Assembly: GCA_018398765.1 (NCBI GenBank)
Contig: JAHBMJ010002239.1
Coordinates: 1-18,219 of the forward strand
Direction: 5' to 3'
Length of the DNA: 18,219 bases
Source of the DNA: Chromera velia
Lineage: Eukaryota; Sar; Chromeraceae
Positions 1 through 8,683 of this stretch are shown piece after piece (the first letter of the stretch is position 1; every line of letters starts with the position of its first letter). The notes beneath the pieces are model-generated. The model was given only the letters and a program-made list of their open reading frames with translations, was not told the DNA's origin and made no database searches. Made by a program: the position numbers and the translations under genes.

Positions 1-500
<500 letters not shown>

Positions 501-503
<3 letters not shown>

Positions 504-1244
504 CTTTTGCAAGTTTCGAAGATGCAGTTCATTCAGCCAATCCACGAGCTTCGAAGAAGCATCTTCAGTTGCCAGCCCACTTACCGAGGGTTCAAATTCC
601 AAGAAGTCGTTCGGGTCTCCATGCCGGCTATCGTTGGACCCTCCACTGAGCGTGTACCAGTCGTGGTCCTCGTAGTGCTCGTTGAATGCCACTGCGTCTG
701 AAATTCTGAGGCCTGCCAGTTCTCGCTGAAGCTCCAGCATGAAAGATTCGGCCGATTTTGAGAGTTTTCGCATTTGGGAAAAGGCTTCTCTGTTCTCGGC
801 CTCGGTATACGCCTTCCTGTTGGTTCTCTTCCGATTGCTGAGAACCCATCGGATCAGCTGAAGTTGGTACATGGTTTCCACCATGCACCGCATGTGCTGA
901 TCAGCACCCTGTCCAATCTCTGCAGGGTCGGGCTGCGAGTCCAACCTCTCTCCAAGATCCCGGAGCATCTGCGTCGACCATAAAAGGCCCAGATCGACGC
1001 ACAGTTCGAGAAACCCGTCCCCTAGAAGATTCGGGACTGTGTTTTTGTAGTCAAAATTCTTGTAGCGGGGATTGTACTCAGGGGAGTAACTCATGATGAG
1101 TCCTGTGCTAATCCCCGGGAAATCAGGGAACGGAACTCTCCACCGGGCAAAGGGGTCCTTTGGAGGTTCCACATGAGCTGTGCTCTGGGCAGCCTCGTCA
1201 GCCTGGGTCCAGAGTGACCCGAAGATAGAGCAAAAGAAGCTCAT
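501..1244 (-). CDS. Intronless hypothetical protein, 247 aa
   Basis: The frame is open from an ATG at 1244 to a TGA at 503-501 with no obvious intron. I do not recognise the family. The composition is that of a normal soluble protein rather than a repeat artefact. The N-terminus (MSFFCSIFGSLW) is mildly hydrophobic but too short for a clear signal peptide, and there is no glycine at position 2 for myristoylation. An aromatic/proline-rich section follows at about residues 29-72 (motifs PFPDFPG, YNPRYKNFDY). A predicted-helical, charged middle spans about 75-180, and an acidic C-terminal third (HYEDHDWY, DPNDFLEFEP) ends in a short helix. No transmembrane segment is evident. The stop codon touches an (AG)n tract, so the 3'UTR would begin in a microsatellite. 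It could be the last exon of a longer gene, but the ATG at 1244 is a satisfactory start. Confidence 0.6.
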
Positions 1245-1747
1245 GTCTAAGATGAGACGAAGTTCACTGGACTCAAAGGCGGGTCCGAATTGACGGTTCG
1301 ATCGTTCTGAAAGTCAAATGCATGCACAGGCAGACGTGCGGTCTCTGTCTCCTTGATTCAGTTCTCTTTGAAATTCTGTCTCCCTTCTCCTTTTGCTGCT
1401 GAATCTAAGGGGAAAAGGAGCGGATAGCAGCCGTCTGGGTAGACAGCTCTGAGGGCTGCGATTCGGTAGACGGAACCACCGACCAACCCAAGGAGAGGTA
1501 TGGTGGGTCGATGCACCAGTTTCAGTCGCAAATCTTTGAGCAGGCTTGGATGCGAAGGACCGTGTGCGAGTCTGTGCGTGGTGAACAGAGTATGTGGGGC
1601 TTCTATACTTGATGAGCCAGGATCGATCAGACTCTGTCAGACTCGAGCTGTTTGAGGTCATGCATGGCCCGGAAAGCGAAGCTCTGGATCTATATATGCA
1701 TGCCGGACCGCGGGTAAAAAAAAATTTTTTCTTTTTTTTTTTTCTAA
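1245..1747. other. Upstream region of the 247-aa ORF
   Basis: No convincing exon is seen on either strand. The stretch at about 1660-1705 contains ATGCATG and TATATATGCATGC, which resemble the TGCATGC element of apicomplexan promoters, 400-450 bp upstream of the ATG at 1244. A poly(A)/poly(T) tract at about 1717-1744 leads into the repeat unit at 1748. Promoter function is inferred only. Confidence 0.35.
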
Positions 1748-1841
1748 TCGCCTCGGGGGGCAGCTCAGCTCTGCTGAGATCAGCCGAGAGGCCCTGAGAT
1801 CGCACGCACTCGCATAACGCATTTTTTCATTTTGGGGGGGG
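1748..1841 (+). repeat. ~95-bp dispersed repeat, copy 1
   Basis: The unit runs from TCGCCTCGG to a G-run following CATTTTTTCATTTT. It recurs inverted at 2284-2381 and direct at 2713-2807. It contains the perfect inverted repeat CTCAGCTCTGCTGAG. Unlike the other two copies, this one is not followed outward by the TGCCCCTTAAG terminal sequence, so it looks like a fragment or a differently truncated element. Confidence 0.85.
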
Positions 1842-2178
1842 CTTATATTTGCTTTGGCAGCTTTGAAATTGAATTGAAATGAATTGAGGCAGTTAAAGGC
1901 TTAAAGCCGGTGAACACACCACTTAAGCTCTGGCCAAGTGCGGGGCATGACATATTTAATCAATTGCTGATCAATTTGGTTCAACTTGCCTCAGAAAAGG
2001 TAAAGACCAAAACAATCACGCCGCGGTTCCCCCCCTTTCTTCAAGGTTTTACAACCACGGTGCGCCGCGGTGCGCCCTTCGGGTACCTTCGGGCGCTCCG
2101 CAGCGCTTGGTGCCACTCTGTGACACCGCGGTGTTTGACCATAAACGCCGTGGTATCTAGAAAACCTGATCGAACGAA
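1842..2178. other. Non-coding stretch with two GC palindromes
   Basis: I see no gene. Two strong inverted repeats occur: arms GCGCCC and GGGCGC at 2072-2077 and 2091-2096 around a GGTACC-containing loop, and the 12-bp perfect palindrome ACACCGCGGTGT at 2123-2134. The stretch lies between repeat copy 1 and the first fold-back element and may be the interior of an older insertion. Confidence 0.4.
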
Positions 2179-2283
2179 GTATAATTAATGCGATCGCGGC
2201 TCCGTATGAGTTGTTTAAGGGGCATATTTTGGAATTAGGGTGACACCATAATAGACAAACAGACGTACAGACAGACACCGCGA

Positions 2284-2381
2284 CCCCTAAAAAAAAAAAT
2301 GAAAAAATGCGTTATGCGAATGCGTGCGAGCTCAGGGCCTCTCAGTTGATCTCAGCAGAGCTGAGCTACCCCCTGAGGCGA
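2284..2381 (-). repeat. ~95-bp dispersed repeat, copy 2 (inverted)
   Basis: This is the reverse complement of the unit at 1748-1841, with scattered substitutions. The CTCAGCAGAGCTGAG hairpin is retained. It forms part of the left arm of fold-back element 1. Confidence 0.85.
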
Positions 2382-2712
2382 CATGCAGTTAGACACGAGA
2401 GTAGGCGCGCATCGCGCACCGAAGACAACATAATACGGGGACACAAAAAAATTCTGGTATCCAGTGCTATCGGATACCATTTGCTGACCCCCCCCCCCCC
2501 TTTAAATAGGGGGTATCCGATACCCCGGTGCGGCCTGACGTCTTGGCCTGGCTGGCTTACGAAGGAAAAGGCCGGGTCCAACCACGATATCCGATATAAT
2601 CCAGAGCTGGTAACCCCCCCCCCCCCCNCCCCCCTTTATCCGACACCATCGGATACGAAATTTTTTTTGTGCCCCCTATAATGTGTACCGTAACGTGGAC
2701 GAACCATGAGTA

Positions 2713-2807
2713 TCGCCTCGGGGGGCAGCTCAGCTCTACTGAGATTAGCTGAGAGGCCCTGAGATCACACACACTCGCATAACGCATTTTTTTATTTTGA
2801 GGGGGGG
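2713..2807 (+). repeat. ~95-bp dispersed repeat, copy 3
   Basis: This copy is direct with respect to copy 1 and inverted to copy 2. The hairpin reads CTCAGCTCTACTGAG: the five-base stem is unchanged and the difference falls in the loop. It forms part of the right arm of fold-back element 1. Confidence 0.85.
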
Positions 2808-2860
2808 AGATCGGTTCTGTCTCTGTCACGGCTGGTTGGTGTCGCCCAAGTTCTAAAATG

Positions 2861-2885
2861 TGCCCCTTAAGCAACTCGCACGGAG
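2861..2885 (+). repeat. 25-bp terminal motif, also at 3325-3349 and 2200-2224
   Basis: A 25-bp sequence starting TGCCCCTTAAG and ending CGCACGGAG is repeated in direct orientation at 3325-3349 (TGCCCCTCAAG variant) and inverted at 2200-2224. The direct pair brackets fold-back element 2, suggesting either that the second element landed beside an end of the first family or that two family members lie in tandem. Confidence 0.8.
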
Positions 2886-2906
2886 CGGTGTGCCTTAATT
2901 ACTTTA

Positions 2907-3322
2907 CATATACCAAGCGTAACTCAATTTGGCACGATTACGATTGTGATTATAAATGTGAAAAATATTTTTTTCGTGCAAACAGTCTTTTAAGACTTGC
3001 GATATATTTCTAATAATATTTGTAAAGTCTGTGCAAATTTTCAAGTTCGTACGTGCCACCGATTATGTTTATAAAAAATATGAAAATTTAAAGTTAAAAT
3101 TCGTTTTCTGGGGCCGCCCGACTTTGAATTTTCATATTTTTTGCAAACGTAATTGGTCATGCGTACGAACTTGAAAATTTGTACAGACTTTACGAATATT
3201 ATCAGAAACATGTTGCAAGTCTGAAAAAACTGTTTCCACGGTAAAAATATTTTTCACATTTGCAATCGCAAACGTAATTGGCTATATAGATTTGCCAAAT
3301 AGAGTTGCACTTAGTATATATA
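2907..3322. mobile_element. Fold-back element 2 (~416 bp AT-rich palindrome)
   Basis: The left arm (about 2907-3104) and right arm (about 3122-3322) are near-complementary over roughly 190 bp. Examples are ATATACCAAGCGTAACTC matching the complement of the end near 3321, AAATGTGAAAAATATTTTT in both arms, AAATTTTCAAGTTCGTACG in both arms, and AAAAAATATGAAAATT near the centre. The centre holds a short GC-rich spacer (GGGGCCGCCC). It has no coding capacity. It resembles a MITE or fold-back transposon and would extrude as a large hairpin. Confidence 0.85.
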
Positions 3323-3354
3323 CGTGCCCCTCAAGTAACTCGCACGGAGTTCCA

Positions 3355-3582
3355 CATGCATATACGATGCGTGCGGTCCCGAAAAGCATATACTTCGCGC
3401 GTGTTGCCGTGGTCCCCGCCCCATGGCAGCATACAAGACATGCCTATAAGCCCCCGATGGTGTGCACCAATCAAATATGAGCGGACCCCCTAAATCTAAA
3501 TGCATGACCCGGCCCCCGAGGCACTCACTCAACTGGTTGGGTGTATCCCGTAAAATTACGTTAGATTAATTAATATTAATAC
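3355..3582. other. Repeat-flanking spacer, no gene seen
   Basis: Short overlapping frames occur on both strands but none has splice signals or protein-like composition. The stretch carries several ATGCAT motifs and ends in an AT-rich run (TTAATTAATATTAATA) at about 3566-3581, just before an ATGCGTGCATGC cluster. Confidence 0.4.
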
Positions 3583-3788
3583 ATGCGTGCATGCATTCTT
3601 GCAATCTCAGCTGCATGGGAGTCAAGAGAGTACCTCATGCAGTGCTCAACTACTGGGTCAACAGGGACGCGAACCTCTGCGGCTGTCAGGAAAGAAGTGC
3701 AGATCAGGCAATGTCAGCAATTGTCAGTCGGCTTCAGTGAATGATCGTTTGCACGCGGACACGCAGACAGTGCTGAGATAGGCTGCAG

Positions 3789-4136
3789 TTGAACTGGCCG
3801 AAGAGACATCCCCGGCCAACCCTCAGACTTCTTCGGTCAATCTAGCTTCTCCTGGGGAGGTTCGAAGTTCAACAACAAGAACCCAACAACAACCACAAAC
3901 TGGGCGCCCTCATGTCGTTCCTGAAATGCGAGTGCTGCCAGTAAGTGAATGGATGGTGAAGGGGTACCCCAGCTCAACTGTGTCGATCTTGTGCCGAGGC
4001 TCCGTTGCCGTGTCTTTCGCTGATGGTCTGTGAGAGTGCACATGCCATCTTTGCATCGTCGACTTAATTGTGCTCTGATTCGCTGCAGGAGAACTACACA
4101 TACGACAACAAACGAAATCCAAGTACCTCAAACTAA
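3789..4136 (+). CDS. Candidate 3' exons of an unknown gene
   Basis: A TGCAG acceptor precedes 3789. The next 152 bases are open in one frame (50 codons, Gln/Thr/Pro-rich, beginning ELAEETSPANPQ) and end at a textbook donor, CCA|GTAAGT, at 3941. The following acceptor (CGCTGCAG, ends 4088) continues in compatible phase for 15 codons to a TAA at 4134-4136. Another frame of that second piece is also open (RTTHTTTNEIQ...), so the join is uncertain. The upstream exon is unresolved; a frame beginning near 3591 is a candidate. No homology is recognised, and the function is unknown. Confidence 0.3.
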
Positions 4137-4736
4137 TGAAGAACAAGCAGAGCGGTCAGGTTGTTAGAACGTAAAAGTGCATGAGTAATCAATCTATGTG
4201 GTTGCAAACATGTGTGCCGTACTGCTCACTCCGTCTATTCAAGCATCTGGTTTTCCATCTGTTCAGTTCTCTCTCCCTCGTTCGACCTCCAGCAGAGACT
4301 CGAGGTACCCTTGCAGCTTCTTCTTGAGAAAACGTGCGCTTGCATGCGTTCCTTCTCTCCTCACTGCCAGCTGTAGTGAGACAGGTCAAAAGACGTGCAG
4401 GAAGTCTCTGCGGGTTTTTTGCTCTCTTTTGCCATAAGAAGAAGTCAGGTCATCCAGATGAGCATCTTCATGGATCCGCTTCTCGGACCACTGCAGGAAA
4501 AACCAACATATGCACTACTCTAGTGCTTGCCCTTCAGTCCGTTCCTTCGGTATTCTTTCGTTAGACTTCTGTAACCATTATTCGATTCGCCTTACACTCC
4601 AAGTCTCCCTCTCATCCATTCCTGATCGGGCTGTCAGTAGTGCCTTCATCAGAGTGGGTATAGAGGTACAGCCCCCCTCCCAATATATCAAGCAAGAGGT
4701 TCCTCTCTTCCTTTGTCTACGCATCTGTCTTTGTAG

Positions 4737-5566
4737 CTATCGCCCTCTTCATCCACACATCCTGTTGCTGCCCCGATTTGCACCCCCGTTTTTTGCGTCT
4801 GAACGTTGTTCGAACGAGAGTGACTGTTACAGTATAGAATGTTCCTTGGCATCTTGGCTGAGCGTTTCACGAGTGAGTCGTAGAATCAACGTGCGGGGGA
4901 TCCTCTAATTGCAAACGCATGCAATGTTTTGGATTTTGGCATCTTGCTCTCCGGGACGATTTTTGCTTTATATCAGCGTGAGGGAAGAAAAGAAGTGAGA
5001 ATGGAAGGTCTCTATCTATTTGTACATCGCGTCAGCTTACATTCTTTCATTGTGTGTTCGAGGAAACGAATGTCTTGTCCACAGGAGACACAGAATGTTG
5101 TCCGTGCGGTTGCCTTTACTTGTCTTGGAGTTCTATCCATGAATGATTGCAGCCCCATCCGATTCTACCACTGTAGGGCGCACACCTTTAATGGTAAGCC
5201 GCCAGTTGCGAATCAGTCTCTGTAAATTTCCTGCGTACGCGTGTTTTGTGCGTGCCTGTGAGACTCTTGTAGAGCTCTGAAAATGCCGGTTCGGTTCTTC
5301 TCTCTCTGCCACTACCTCGGCTGGTGCTTTTGTCTCCACCAATTCCTCTTTTGCTGCAGGTTGTGCGTCGCATATGCATTGCTGCCAATGAACTCTTCTT
5401 GTCGCTTCTTGTCTCTTCTCAATTCTGCTTGCATGCAGTTGACTACGAGCGCGAGTTTGACAGGGAGAACCGAAGGGGCAGCCCCTCTCAGGAGGACATG
5501 GCACTTATTATCAGGAGCCTCAGACGTCTTTCTGAAGATAGCAGAAGGTCGGGTAGCGACCCATGA
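4737..5566 (+). CDS. Candidate five-exon gene, C-terminal part
   Basis: A chain of exons with matching phases can be built: 4737-4872, 4977-5007, 5085-5108, 5153-5193 and 5360-5566 (TGA). Donors include CGA|GTGAGT and ATG|GTAAGC. Acceptors include TATATCAG, TCCACAG, GATTGCAG and TTTTGCTGCAG, most with pyrimidine tracts; introns are 104, 77, 44 and 166 bp. The last exon (68 codons) has a hydrophobic helix (ELFLSLLVSSQFCLHAV), a charged helix (DYEREFDRENRR) and SQEDMALIIRSLRRL. That order (long helix, basic loop, S-x-E-D-hydrophobic helix) weakly resembles the second half of a histone fold such as NC2-beta/NF-YB, but this is only a pattern. The 5' part was not found. The minus strand has competing open frames here. 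Confidence 0.35.
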
Positions 5567-5821
5567 ATACACATGTATGCATTCTGAACATCGGTGTCAT
5601 CGTACGCGCTCAATTGTTGTGTAAAGCTTCTTGCGTGCATCCTTCTGTTTGCAATCGCTGCGAGACTCGGTGAGTATTCATTCGCACGTTCTGCAGCTCC
5701 GGGACTGTTTTTCCAGCGAATTTTTTTCAGGACTTTTCTGTCTTTCAGTTTATTGTCCTTCTAGTGCGTTTTCGTCGGTCTGCATGCCTGCATATACTGT
5801 CGATCTTTCCCTTCAATCTAG

Positions 5822-5951
5822 CTCCGTTTTCACTTGAGAGAAGCTCCAAACAGCTAGAACGGTTGTGGGGAAGACTACCGATCCATGCAGCTCATTACTC
5901 ATTTCATATGTTGCAGGAGCCGGGAAGGCGTGCAGACAGAGTGAAGGAAAG
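5822..5951 (+). CDS. Candidate internal exon, unknown gene
   Basis: The exon is preceded by a pyrimidine-rich acceptor (CTTTCCCTTCAATCTAG). It is open in one frame (PFSLERSSKQLERLWGRLP...RRADRVKE) and ends at a plausible donor, AAAG|GTAACG. Without splicing, a stop follows at once. How it connects to 4737-5566 or to 6028-6204 is unresolved because the phases do not match directly. Confidence 0.25.
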
Positions 5952-6027
5952 GTAACGGTAACAAAGATCGAATGATCAGCTGAAACCTCAGGCTTAATTG
6001 TTGTTGCTACATCACTCGTTTGCATTC

Positions 6028-6204
6028 ATGGGGGAGATCGACCAAAGCCTTCAGAGCTTGCGGGGAATCAAAGAATTGGTCCAATCAGACAGCGTGGCGT
6101 TTGTGGATGCAGAGTCTCTCGTCCGTGTCTGCCAAAAGGGTGAGACCAGAAGCGTTGGAGATCTTGCAACCATCTTTTCTTTAATTCAAGAATCACGGAA
6201 GTGA
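6028..6204 (+). CDS. Small ORF or terminal exon, 58 aa
   Basis: The frame is open from an ATG at 6028 to a TGA at 6202-6204. The product is amphipathic and helical in character (SLQSLRGIKELVQ, FVDAESLVRVCQK, DLATIFSLIQESRK), unlike the low-complexity shadows elsewhere. A donor-like GGTGAGAC occurs near 6139 but the frame stays open past it. It may be a short gene or the last exon of the gene suggested by the exons upstream. AT-rich intergenic DNA begins right after it, which fits a gene end. The family is not recognised. Confidence 0.35.
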   Translation: MGEIDQSLQSLRGIKELVQSDSVAFVDAESLVRVCQKGETRSVGDLATIFSLIQESRK

Positions 6205-7260
6205 CATCACACAGCGAACCGTTTGTATGTTTACCGAGTCTAAGGCATTGTCATGATTGCATGAGGTCAAAGAAAGGCACCGAATACTAAGATCTGTGGA
6301 GTTGCAACACTTTGCCACACTAGTTTGCGTAGCAGTTTGCATGTTGTATATAATTATATTAAATACTACCGTATGTAACTTAATTCTGCCCATGTTGACT
6401 GCTTAGTATTTTTTTGAACAAAACTGCCCCCGTAGCTTATATTTCAGCCGTTGTTTACCAACTATATACACACTTACTTTAAAGGTATTACATTGGTTTT
6501 CGCTCTGCCAATATTGTGTAATAATTAAGGCAAATTTAGGAAAAAACGTGACTATAACCTTTTAAAAAAACGATGTTCATTTTTTTTTCATTTCAAACCC
6601 CAAAACCCTAGAATGATAGTTAGGCTTTCAATAAAATCTTTGTCCCCGAATGGACTTTAATTGATATGGTAATCGTTGGATTGGCTTCTAGAATCACCTC
6701 AAATTTTGCCTAATTTTTAAAAAATATTTAATTAAGTTACACGCAGTAGGTTTGATATAGAATGAGTCTCCTAAATGTATTTCTGTGCTCATGATAGCTC
6801 CTGACTATAGGCTTCCGAATCAAATTGCGATTGTTCAGAATTTGCATATAGATATACATAGTAATTGATTGTCTGGGTCTCTAGTTTGCGGTATTCGAAC
6901 CGACCTAGCTAGCAAGTAGTAGCAACCGGCCTGATTCCCGGGCCAATCACTCATCATATAAAGTTTAGTTTAATACATAGTTTAAGCTCTAGCTAGGTAT
7001 ATTTGTATATTTAACGACCAAATTAAGGTACACTTAGAAATTCTAATAATTGTAGTATGTATTGTACCAGTACCCTATGAAATTGGGGTATAATGGGGCC
7101 CATTATGGGGGGAAATGGGGCATTATGGGAGCCGATTTCAGGCAACATATAGGGGAAAATGGGTTTCATTGCTAGTTTTATTGTTACTCACTTGACGCAC
7201 GCACGTATACCATCGATCGAGCCGATCATCGGGGGGGTGCCGCGTGCATCAATTCTACTG
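6205..7260. other. AT-rich intergenic region
   Basis: The base composition shifts sharply to AT-rich with frequent stops on both strands, and I see no exon. Minor features are a GGTATTCGAACC box at 6890-6901 and degenerate GGGG-TATAATGGGG / CATTATGGGG repeats at about 7085-7165. It separates the 3580-6204 region from the region downstream of ORC5. Confidence 0.6.
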
Positions 7261-7715
7261 GTACTTCAAACAGTTACTCGAATTGACTCACCGGATGCAA
7301 ATAGCATATAGGACAGCATGCAATTGAATGAAGTGTGTGTTTGCGAACGTGTGCTGAAAAGAGAAAGACACAAACAATATGGAATAATGACAGAATGCGG
7401 AGAATCTGACAAGACAGAATAAGAGAGAAGCATAAGGAACGAATTTGGAGAAACATTTGACAAGTGAATTTGCGATGACACGCAGCTAAAACATAATCTG
7501 CAGAAACAAGCGGACGACTTCGCAAATATTGCGCGCGCACACTCCCCCCTCCCCCTGGCACACACACGAATGCGATTGACATCATTTCCCAAGACGAAGC
7601 ACATGTGCGCAAACAAAGTCACGGACACACAAAACCACCAGGAGTGCAAAGAGGAAAACACGAGCTGTAGACCAAATCGGTCAGACGATCAGGCGAAGCA
7701 CGGTCTTTCCTTCGA

Positions 7716-7783
7716 GTGGAAGCTTTTTTCTTTTTTTTCTTCAAGTGGAAGCTTTTTTCTTTTTTTTCTTTAAGTGGAAGCTA
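7716..7783 (+). repeat. Tandem repeat, ~31-bp unit, about 2.3 copies
   Basis: The unit AGTGGAAGCTTTTTTC followed by a T-rich run and CTTCA occurs twice in tandem, and a third partial copy (AAGTGGAAGCT) closes the array. Each unit carries a HindIII-type AAGCTT palindrome. It is non-coding. Confidence 0.85.
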
Positions 7784-7789
7784 GACGGA

Positions 7790-8683
7790 AAGAAAGGCGA
7801 GGAAGAGAGAGGGACAAGGTACAAAGCACTCATCCCGCCAATCAGATACAAATCTCCACCACGTTCACAATCAACCTTCCTTCAACGAATGACTGACCAG
7901 ACTCGGCCCCCCCAATCTGTTGGAAGCTTTGCTCTTTTCTTGCTCCCTCTCTCTCTCAAATTCTGACGGCAACCCGACACCCAAGCAAGCAAGCCACTAG
8001 AGCAGGAAGACAGGCCGGCCGGCTGACAGAAGGAAGCAAATTAAGGTCTTTGGCCAGAAAATTGGGGGACAAAAGAAGGGGTGGATGAACAGACTCTACC
8101 GGCAGTTTTTCTCTTCCCCCTTTCCGCCTCCATCAGTCTGTAGCACTCCTTTTGGATCACAAGGCAAGCAGGTCCTCGAGGCGCCTCTTGAAAGAGGAGG
8201 CAACCAGAGCGACGGTGTCAAAGGGAGCCTGCAGGCATTGCAGGCAGAAAGGAGGGAGAGGGGTAGGGTCCAAAAAGGAATGGAAGCCTCTGAGCACACA
8301 CAGAAAGATAGCTCTATACCGAGGGAGCATGCATACAAGCAAGGAGGACAGCAAGAGGAAGAGAACAGCTGTAAAGGCACGCAGAGACACGAAAAAAAGA
8401 AGAAAACTACTCCTCAAGACGAATAACAGCCCTCAAATATGCAAACAGAAGAACAGACGGTCGTCCAAGGACACCGGCGAGACACAAGACAAACAAGCAC
8501 CTACAGGAGCTAGCCACACAAACCTTTCTTCGTCGACCCGCCCGCCAATCCGATGCAGTGCAGACGAAAAGGAGTGATGCTATCGTAGATTTCAAATGTG
8601 CTGTCCTTTCTTTCCTTCCACCCTGTCCCCGTTCGTTTTCTTCCTCAGTTTCTTTCCCTTCATGCCAATACCGCACAATCACT
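7790..8683. other. 3' flank of ORC5, low complexity
   Basis: On the plus strand the stretch is purine-rich with runs of GGAGGAGGAG type, that is, pyrimidine-rich on the ORC5 sense strand. Overlapping Lys/Arg/Glu-rich plus frames exist (for example 8152-8577) but they lack coherent splice signals and look compositional. It probably holds the ORC5 3'UTR and terminator region. I cannot place a poly(A) site. Confidence 0.35.

Larger units (their letters stand above)
2180..2906. mobile_element. Fold-back element 1 (MITE-like, ~0.7 kb)
   Basis: The left half (about 2180-2500) and the right half (about 2640-2906) are inverted repeats of each other. The outer arms carry CTCCGTATGAGTTGTTTAAG at 2200 and its complement near 2885. 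Next come the ~95-bp unit (2284-2381 against 2713-2807), an ACACAAAAAAATT motif at about 2440 matched near 2670, and ATCGGATAC motifs. A C-run lies in each half (2488-2500 and 2614-2634, the second with an N). No transposase ORF is visible, so this is a non-autonomous element or a palindromic insertion. The ends are approximate and no clean target-site duplication was identified. Confidence 0.75.

Noticed and set aside
3583-3741. Overlapping ATG frames at 3583 and 3591
   Set aside because: Several short frames overlap; none has a donor of the right phase strong enough to join 3789-3940, so no exon is called.
4263-4495. Minus-strand exons (WSEKRIHEDAHLDD... and FLKKKLQGYLESLLEVE) as the end of a gene
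   Set aside because: Both look coding and have acceptors, but joining them needs a 24-bp intron and no upstream minus exons could be placed; left unresolved.
6594-6612. CCCCAAAACCCTA resembling telomere repeat
   Set aside because: Only one degenerate unit; not an array.
6853-6930. Possible tRNA or tRNA-derived SINE on the minus strand (GGTTCGAATACC B-box-like)
   Set aside because: The T-stem pairing is poor, no convincing A box, anticodon arm or acceptor stem could be drawn.
8152-8577. Plus-strand Lys/Arg-rich 141-codon frame
   Set aside because: Purine-rich low complexity, overlapping frames all open, no splice signals or homology.
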